In this document: positions 58,701 to 64,000 of the stretch, piece after piece
Layout: each line of letters starts with the position of its first letter
How positions within the stretch are numbered: position 1 is the stretch's first letter
Assembly (NCBI GenBank): GCA_035610365.1
Contig: CM069434.1
Coordinates: forward strand, 97,080,806 to 97,144,805
DNA from: Aquatica leii
Taxonomy: Eukaryota; Arthropoda; Insecta; Coleoptera; Lampyridae
Direction of reading: 5' to 3'
Length of the DNA: 64,000 nt
Made by a program: the position numbers and the translations under genes
The notes under the pieces: model-generated
Told to the model about the DNA's origin: nothing
The model's database searches: none
What the model saw: only the letters and a program-made list of their open reading frames with translations

Positions 58701-61700
58701 TAGCTATTCTTCACAGCTAAAAGAAAAGATAGAGTGTCTCTAAAGAACTGCTATGGTTAATGACGAGTGGGAATCCGCAGTTGCGTCGTGAGAAAAAAAA
58801 ATGATCTCGATTGCAAAGCTGAGAAGAAATGGGTGCTTTAAGCAGAAACACCAATGCATACTAAGCGCAGTGAAATTCCTTGAGGGTGAAAGACGGTCTT
58901 CTTAAACAATCCCTGAAAAGCATCGAAGGCACGGCAGTAATAGTGCCAAAAAACCGACTGTTAGAAATGTTGCAGCATTTGCACTATAGATCCTTAGAAA
59001 AACTTTGACATGAAGAAGACATTACGGAAAATACAAAAAAGAATATATTGGGATAACTGCATGGAATGGTGCTTAAAGCCAGCGCATTAAAAGATCGCAC
59101 AGTGAAAAAGCGCAAAGCACCGATGAAACAGTTTAACGTAAGAAACCTATTAGAGAGAGTTGCAATTAACATAGCAAGGCCGTTTCCAAAATTTATTAGA
59201 AGAAAAAAATACATTTTGGTGTCAATGAATTACTTCACTATATAGATAAAGACTTGCCTTAACAAATCAAAAAACGGGAACGGTCGAAGACGTTTTGATA
59301 AAAAAAGTTTTTTAGCATTCTGTGTCATGCTTTGTCTCAAAATACGACTGTCATGCGATCTCCAACTTGGACAAAAATCAGAAAAAAAACTTTCTTGCAA
59401 AAACTACGTCCGCAAGATTATGAAGAGGTTAAACGAAGTAATAGCGAAGGTTTCCACGACCGGAGTCTATACTAAGATAAGAACGTCTTCTGGGTTTGGA
59501 CCGTGTCAATGTTGTAACCGAAGTTGCCAACGTTTCGCCCACTTTCGTAAGGGCCTTCATCAGGGCGTGAGAGAAATCGAAGAACTCAAACAAGCAACCG
59601 AAATCTAACTAAACACTTCTCAAAAGTTAGGTAATCAACTTGTGAACCAAGCCAGATTCTAAACTCGGCGTGTTTTTGATAAAGGACTAATGACCGGGAA
59701 CCATGATTACGATTGAAGTTATTGGGGTGTTTGATGATTTCTATGCTCTCTCAAAATTTCCTGTTGAAAAAGAATGGAGATTTGGCAATCACCGAAACGT
59801 TATCAAAATCTATCTTGTGACCTGTAGTGAAATGATGTTCAGCAACCGCAGACTTAGAAATATGCATTTTCCTTATACAACGATCATGTTCTGAAATGCG
59901 AGTAATGACGGAACGACCGGTTTCACCAATGTAGACTAAACCACATGAACCAGGAATTTGGTATACACCTTGAGATGAAAGTGTAGGAAATTTGTCCTTG
60001 GGAGAAGAAAGAATCTGAGAGATTTTGCCTGTCGAGTTGAAAATAGGTTTGATACCATTCTTACGAAGAAGTTCCTCTATTTGATCTGTAACCTTGTGAA
60101 TGTAGGGTAAAAAGGTCAATTTCGGATTGGATTCGAGAGTAGAAATGTCCTTAGGTAATTGAGTACGTGGATGTAGACGACGATTAATAACTCTATGATA
60201 ATGTCGCTTTATATAACCATTGTTCACTTAAATTCTAGTAAGATGATAGAGTTCCGAGTCTAGATTCTAAGGGTTGACAAATAGAAAAAGCACGATGAAC
60301 CAAAGATTCAATAACAAAACGTTTCTGTGCAGGATGATAATGAGACGAAGCATAAAGGGATCTATTAGTATGGGTAGATGTGCGATAAACAGAATGGCCC
60401 AGAAGTCCGTTAGGCTTACGAGTCACCAGAACGTCAAGAAATGAGAGAGAACCATTACTTTCGACTTCCATAGTAAATTTGATATCCAAGTGTTGATTGT
60501 TAAGATGATTAAGAAACTTATACAATTCGAGATGACCATGAGGCCAAACAGTAAACGTGTCGTCAACATACCTAAACCAAACTTTGAATTTTAATATTGA
60601 TGATTCCAAAGCAACTGTTTCAAAAAATTCCATAAAAATGTTAGCTACAACAGGTGATAGAGGAGAACCCATAGCAGCACCAGAAACCTGTTAGTTAAAC
60701 TTGTTATCAAATTGGAAGTAAGTAGAGGATAGACACTTATCAATAAGAGGAACCAAACTCAAGTCCTTGCCATGTTGAGACAGAATCTGTTCGACGATAA
60801 TAAGCGAATCCTTAATAGGAGTAAAAAGCGAAGTGACATCAAAACTCACAAAAAGATCTTGAGGTTTAAGTTTTATAGTTTGTAGACGTTAAATAAAATG
60901 CTGAGAGTTGAGTATATGAGAAGAGGTTTTACCTGTAAACTCGCAAAGAATGTTGGACAAGAACGATAGGTCGAAAGGGAATACCTTGTTTGTGAATTTT
61001 TGGAAGTCCGTATAGACGAGGTGGTTTAGAATCTGATGGGGTAAGTCGACGTTTAGTTTCAGGAGGTAGATTGGAAGATTTGATGATTTGGCTGACCTCA
61101 CGTTCAACGAGTTGATTACCTAACTCTGTAGTGGTTCTTTGTTAGATTTTCGTTTGCTTTTCAAGTATACCTTTTCTTTCTTACTTTTTCTGAGTTTAGA
61201 ATCTGGCTTGGTTCGCAAGTTGATTACCTAACTTTTGAGAAGTGTTTAGTTAGATTTCGGTTGCTTGTTTGAGTTCTTCGATTTGTCTCACGCCCTTACG
61301 AAAGTGGGCAAAACGTTGGCAACTTCGGTTACAACATTGGCACGGTCCAAACCCGGAAGACGTTCTTAAATTAGTATAGGTTAAACAAAATACATGAGAC
61401 AGTTTAGAAAAACCACGCAAATTGTCAGTAACGGAAGGAAGACCAGGTGACATTAAAGCACAAGACGGTGGGCTTTAACCAAGCGACATAGTCTAGTTAT
61501 ATAATACCAAAAGGAAACGTAAGCATGTATGGGGTTTTTAAAAATGCTAGGTTGAAGTTACAACCAAGGAGCAACAAGACCTTTTTTAAACACAAAGAGA
61601 TTACGCTTTTACACACTGAGTAAGTAAAGATCTTGAGATGTCTAAATAAATTGCCGTAGTATTAGGAAGTTTGGGAAATTAGATTAACTACAAAAACAGC

Positions 61701-63651
61701 AACTGTAGTTCGACAAAGTCTTAAAACTACGTGATGACCAACGTTCAATTTTTATCTAGTCACCAAGAAGTACTCACGGCAAAAACCAAATAACGAGAAC
61801 TTTCATAACATTAAAAAATTGACAGCACCCAATTTTGGTTGCGGCTTGGATCAATTGAATTGTAAAGCAGTTTGAAATATTTTAGAGCCCGTTTTCAACT
61901 AAAAGGAGTTTAAGTGTTAAGTTGCAGTCATCATCTAAATAGAACATTTGACCAAAAAATCCCTTGATTGCTACTTCTACACTCAAAGAGGTTGCTAAAA
62001 TGAAAAAAATGCTGTTATCGCCACGACCCATTCTATAGGTGCCGCCTTCAGCTTTATGAAAGGGATAGTGACACTCATCTGAGTTTTGAGATTACTTAAA
62101 GTAATTACCGAAAATGACAAAATGTTCTGTAGCAGATAGTATGAGAAAAATGAAGTTATTTGAAGATTAAAGCTAAAGCTTTAGTCTGTTTTAAAAAAAA
62201 ACGATTAAAAAAATTTTTTTGATAAAAATATATTCGTTGTTTTTGAACATAGTATGCAATTTCCAAAAATCAAAACTGGTATAAGTATAAAATCTAAACT
62301 CAACTTGAGTTTAGATCTTCTGACTAAATAACTTGAATTTAAGAAAGTATTTGATCAAACGTTTAACGCGTATTTTGTTTTTTAAAAACCAACAGAATAA
62401 ACTTTTTTTGCAGCCATGTTTTTAATAGATTCTAAAAATCTTAGAATTTGCTTTGAAGTCAAAACAATTGTCAAAATAAATTACATTTTTTGCGTTTAGA
62501 AAGTTGTCACCTTTCTGGAAAATTTACTTTTAATCTAACAGTGCAATTTATTTTAAAACAAATTAAATTTTGTTAAAACAATTAACAATAATGAACTGTT
62601 TACTAGTAGTTTATAGTAATTTCTTTAGTTACGCTATCGATAATAATCTTATCGATAAATAATAAATTAAAACATATAATTTCTATTTAAACAAATGTTT
62701 GTACCTGAATGATATAGTTGAATATAATGCTTCAGTTGCAGAAACGAAAATCCTGCAGGGGTGTTGCTTATAACGATGGGAATCATTGTCTATAAATAAT
62801 AATTAAATCCAGAAAAAATCATAGTTTTTTCTTACCCTATTTACGGTTCCTGGGTTAAATCCAGCAAGCACATAGAAAAAAGCAGTACAAATTTCACGAA
62901 ATATTGAGTTGTCATTACAAAGTAGTTCTGCAGTTGCAGGAATTATAGAATTATGAGGTAAAAGTTCGTAAAAATCATATAAATTTACTAATGCCTAAAA
63001 ATAATGTGTTTATGTTGTAATAATACAAAAAAATAATTTACACTAATTTCTTTCTGATATGCGTGTAAAAACTCTATCAACCAATGTTTTGTTTTTCCAA
63101 GAATCATAGAGGGACCTAAAGCAATAGCTAATTTAACGCTCTTGTTGTATTCTGGTCTAGATGCTGCCAGCACAATCCAAGCCGTATTTCCATGCGAATA
63201 ACCAATGTAAAATATTTTCTCTTGTTTTGTAACGTTTTTTATATAATCTATATTTGCTGAAACGTCATAGTACCCTACATCGTGAATTCTAAAAAATCAT
63301 TATAGATTACAAAAATAATTTAATCATTTCTTACCCGTAATTCCAAAATTGTTTTGGGTGCTTTATGGGATCATAAAATAAATGTTTTTTTGATAACGTC
63401 GTGCCGCGGGCATTAGCCAACCACACGTCGTACCCATGATCGGATAACATAAGTCCCAAACTATTTTGTTCCATATTCACCCAGTCGGCTGCACAACAGA
63501 GAAGTCCAGAAAAAAGCAACACCACAGGTCTATTACTTTTTTTAGAGTTCTTTTTATTATAAGGAATCCTAATGGTTCGAAGTACATAACCATCTTCGGT
63601 TATTATTTTGTGACTTTCAAACGGATAACCTTCCTTTTCTATTAATTGTTT
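46763..63651 (-). CDS. Lipase C, acid lipase paralogue, exons 2-7, with a 15.6-kb intron 5
   Basis: Exons on the minus strand: 63651-63335 (exon 2), 63288-63042, 62994-62836, 62789-62705, 47108-46966 and 46909-46763. All have GT-AG borders and join in one frame of 365 codons plus stop. Landmarks: EDGYVLRTIRIPY, SGLLCCAADWVN, LSDHGYDVWLANARGTTLSK, and the nucleophile elbow GYSHG. Then CNDNSIF, SNTPAG, the acid residue in YYGTSDTLV and the catalytic His in YNHLDLMWG. All three catalytic residues are present. Exons 3, 5, 6 and 7 match lipase B in length (247, 85, 143, 147 nt). Introns 2, 3, 4 and 6 are 46-56 bp; intron 5 (47109-62704) holds many mobile elements. Exon 1 was not found: a GTAAGT donor at 63855-63860 follows in-phase codons H-Q-G-V-Y, but stops lie just upstream, so exon 1 may be beyond 64000. 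Predicted secreted or lysosomal lipid ester hydrolase. Confidence 0.85.
47160..48000. other. Lipase C intron 5, start: no feature recognised
   Basis: AT-rich. A short hairpin with arms TTTTCCTG and CAGGAAAA lies near 47180-47215. Confidence 0.4.
48001..48185. mobile_element. MITE-like repeat with about 24-bp inverted ends
   Basis: The left end TCAACTCTTGTCGGCAAGAT is mirrored at the right by reverse complement TCAACTCTTGTCAGGCAAGA, with one extra base. The 185-bp body has a GC-rich core (CCCGAGCGCGGAGTGCGAGG near 48080) and no frame. No clear target duplication was seen. It lies 30-70 bp from the Crypton and may or may not be linked to it. Confidence 0.55.
48256..49500 (-). pseudogene. Crypton (tyrosine recombinase DNA transposon), decayed
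   Basis: On the minus strand the frame starts MSRFGNFPDASVNENLQ at 49500. It runs in one phase to 48256 with two in-frame stops near the N-terminus and one near 48825. Tyrosine recombinase landmarks: SAEAFSLEEIDKIINSF; box I FELAWRGGEG with the first catalytic Arg (near 48980); KCAENKWLTLNKENIGRCPV; LFLTANPHWK; TNHSHGSSIVSHLAKSG; ELIKITGHSNASSIKPYLH with the catalytic Tyr. In the H-x-x-R box the Arg is Gly (codon 48544-48546), one base from Arg, so the enzyme should be dead. A 48-nt stretch with GTAGG and ATAG borders near 48822-48870 may be an intron. The KITGHS..SIKPY ending is that of animal Cryptons. It sits in lipase C intron 5. Confidence 0.8.
49501..49879. other. No gene recognised (possible Crypton flank)
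   Basis: AT-rich, directly upstream of the Crypton frame; may hold its untranslated leader, but no boundary is visible. Confidence 0.3.
49880..50540 (+). mobile_element. Gypsy-type gag remnant (fossil)
   Basis: Lysine- and glutamate-rich coiled-coil-like sequence is followed near 50380 by F.NFDGKV and, over the next 120 bp, remnants of a Y..Q.E.A and C-P-P-K pattern. This resembles the start of the Gypsy capsid domain (L.TFDGK..W..YK.QFEA). Very broken; assignment rests on this one motif region. Confidence 0.4.
50541..50926 (-). mobile_element. LINE reverse transcriptase fragment, right part is beyond the BEL/Pao insertion
   Basis: The minus strand, starting at the BEL/Pao edge, reads NCLIYADDDKIYIEHFNL, then LDKLALWCSNNKLININTCK and ILTVYYALVRSKSEYCS. 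This is the Y-A-D-D box, the W-C-x-x-N-K-L-x-x-N-x-x-K-C box and the L-V-R-S-x-x-E-Y-C box of jockey-like LINEs. The upstream part continues at 56849-57110. Several stops; old. Confidence 0.75.
50927..51127 (+). repeat. 5' LTR of BEL/Pao element
   Basis: 201 bp, TGTTTGAATTTTG to CCCCAAACA. One base differs from 56648-56848. Confidence 0.92.
56648..56848 (+). repeat. 3' LTR of BEL/Pao element
   Basis: 201 bp copy of 50927-51127, followed by target duplication GCAAA. Confidence 0.92.
56849..57110 (-). mobile_element. LINE fragment, upstream part of the one interrupted by BEL/Pao
   Basis: Approaching the insertion on the minus strand the translation reads F.NNIPLAFKFA, which joins in frame to NCLIYADD on the other side of the BEL/Pao element. 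F-I-N-D-L-P-x-x-F before Y-A-D-D is the standard LINE order. Further upstream the match fades. Confidence 0.6.
57111..58204. other. Lipase C intron 5, no feature recognised
   Basis: AT-rich DNA without a convincing frame or terminal repeats. Confidence 0.4.
58205..59467 (+). mobile_element. Ty3/Gypsy fossil, left part (reverse transcriptase, RNase H, integrase linker)
   Basis: DVIVVGRSFKEHTNNLKEMF, then QRLRKENLKLS near 58245-58340, is the end of Gypsy reverse transcriptase. RRELLTVVKSIKHFYTYMYG near 58455 and QVTRWIDKLQKYDYDTKHRA, then ENSHLNTDTLSR near 58580-58680, are RNase H and its tail. Near 59300-59440 come remnants matching the integrase C-terminus of the copy at 45185. Many breaks, old. 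Interrupted by the Penelope-like element at 59468 and resumed at 61382. Confidence 0.75.
59468..59660 (-). repeat. Penelope flanking repeat, 3' copy
   Basis: Inverted relative to 61200-61381. Shared landmarks are GTTGATTACCTAACTTTTGA, TTCGGTTGCTTGTTTGAG, GTTGGCAACTTCGGTTACAA and GACGTTCTTA. It carries the hammerhead-like core. Confidence 0.75.
59500..59575 (-). ncRNA. Hammerhead-ribozyme-like core in the Penelope repeat
   Basis: The minus strand reads CTGATGA (59563-59557), then a GCCC/GGGC stem with a 10-base loop, then GAAAC (59536-59532). GTTG..CAAC downstream could form stem III. CUGAUGA, stem II and GAAA are the conserved hammerhead strands, and such ribozymes are known in Penelope terminal repeats. 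Two extra bases before stem II and an unclear stem I make this a hammerhead-like motif, not a proven ribozyme. The other repeat copy lacks the CTGATGA part. Confidence 0.45.
61200..61381 (+). repeat. Penelope flanking repeat, 5' copy (inverted)
   Basis: Inverse copy of 59468-59660. It lacks a segment of about 13 bp that contains the CTGATGA strand in the other copy. Read on the plus strand it runs toward the element's outer edge at 61381. Confidence 0.75.
61382..62110 (+). mobile_element. Ty3/Gypsy fossil, right part after the Penelope-like insertion
   Basis: 61441-61760 aligns with 45750-46255 of the other copy: GTACGGGG/TATGGGGTTTTTAAAA, AACAAAA/ACAAGACCTTTT, ACTACAAAAACAGCA, ACGTGATGACC and TCTAGTCAC. 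It carries no long frame and is very broken. The match fades near 62110. Confidence 0.65.
62111..62704. other. Lipase C intron 5, end: no feature recognised
   Basis: AT-rich. TATCGATAATAATC and TTATCGATAAATAA near 62636-62660 are GATA/DRE-like motifs like those in the lipase promoters, but here they lie in the intron about 50 bp before exon 5's donor, so a promoter role is doubtful. Confidence 0.35.
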
Positions 63652-64000
63652 CTAAAAAATAAAGTATTTGTAATAACACTAACAATATAAGTAACAGTAG
63701 AAAATTAAAAAAAAAATTGCAATAGTTATCTTTTGTTTGCATTTAAGTTGAATGTCTTGCTTTTGAACTAATTTAATCATGTATTAAGCAAATCCAGACT
63801 TTTATCAATAAGTTACTACATTTACCAATTTATATTTTATAATTTATAAATAGCACTTACATATACGCCTTGGTGACAAAATTTTTGATAAAATTACTAG
63901 ACTTCAATTGCCGAACAAATGGAAACAAGTTCCTCGTACTAAAAAAAGGGTATACACTAATAATAAGAATGCAAGTCATAAATACATTAGATTTAATATT
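63652..64000. other. Lipase C intron 1 / upstream region
   Basis: Holds the exon 2 acceptor (minus-strand TTTTTTAG next to 63651) and a possible donor GTAAGT at 63855-63860. No signal-peptide exon comparable to those of lipases A and B could be recognised; it may be beyond the window. Confidence 0.45.

Larger units (their letters stand above)
59468..61381 (-). mobile_element. Penelope-like element with inverted flanking repeats
   Basis: On the minus strand the reverse transcriptase runs from about 61150 (LPPE/LPIYLLK region, remnants of PRLYGLPKIHK) to GSPLSPVVANIFMEFFETVA and VWFRYVDDTFTVW near 60555-60670. The GIY-YIG endonuclease follows: GVYQIPGSCGLVYIGETGRS near 59900-59965, RISEHDRC and AEHHFTTGHKIDF. 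Outer sequences are inverted copies of each other: CTATACTAAGATAAGAACG at 59468 against CGTTCTTAAATTAGTATAG ending at 61381, and over most of 59468-59660 against 61200-61381. The element sits inside an old Gypsy copy. There are several breaks. It is less eroded than the two other Penelope fragments in the window. Confidence 0.85.

Noticed and set aside
61250-61453. 67-codon minus frame in the Penelope flanking repeat
   Set aside because: It is a reading of the repeat, also partly seen at 59480-59608 on the other strand; better explained as repeat sequence than as a gene.
63860-63940. Candidate first exon of lipase C next to a GTAAGT donor
   Set aside because: The phase needed to join exon 2 has stop codons just upstream and no signal peptide with a start codon, so it is mentioned only as a possibility.

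Overview
The window looks like insect nuclear DNA, most likely a beetle. It is AT-rich, and its only host genes are small-intron acid lipases of the insect lipase-3 / lysosomal acid lipase type. It is crowded with BEL/Pao, Copia, Gypsy, Penelope-like, LINE and Crypton sequence. No bacterial features, tRNA, rRNA or CRISPR array were seen.

Host genes: three lipase paralogues lie head to tail on the minus strand. Lipase A is represented only by its signal-peptide exon at the left edge (1-60); the rest is outside the window. Lipase B (29139-30643) is complete: seven exons, introns of 49-57 bp, 397 aa, with Ser/Asp/His catalytic residues. Lipase C (46763-63651 and beyond) has exons 2-7 in the window. 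Exons 3, 5, 6 and 7 have exactly the same lengths as in B (247, 85, 143 and 147 nt), but intron 5 is 15,596 bp instead of 53 bp because it is full of mobile elements. A and B share a duplicated upstream block with a TATA box and a TATCGATA/GATA motif.

1-19,600: after the lipase A promoter comes a large, old inverted repeat (1370-2553 against 3096-4498). It flanks a piece of an old BEL/Pao element. The same BEL/Pao copy seems to resume at 6720-7225 and 13560-15230. Between its pieces lie a broken Gypsy copy (4509-6711), a whole-looking Copia element (7231-11750) and short repeats. Then come a direct repeat pair, a third copy of the inverted-repeat family, and a LINE scrap.

19,639-28,978: a young BEL/Pao element on the minus strand with near-identical LTRs and an ACTAT target duplication. 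Its pol gene is interrupted by a 3.1-kb unclassified element with terminal inverted repeats (22209-25321). It ends 160 bp downstream of the lipase B stop codon.

30,644-46,762: intergenic DNA between lipases C and B, with LINE scraps, Penelope-like fragments, a probable solo LTR, an old Gypsy fragment and the remnant of an uncharacterised gene.

47,109-62,704 (lipase C intron 5): a MITE-like repeat, a decayed Crypton, Gypsy gag remains, a LINE split by a young BEL/Pao element (50927-56848, GCAAA duplication), and an old Gypsy copy split by a Penelope-like element. That Penelope-like element has inverted flanking repeats and a hammerhead-ribozyme-like core.

I found no new multi-gene system. 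The most unusual items are the expanded lipase intron with unchanged flanking exons, the unclassified element inside BEL/Pao, the inverted-repeat family, and the Penelope-like element with its ribozyme-like motif. Boundaries of fossil fragments are approximate unless LTRs and target duplications fix them.
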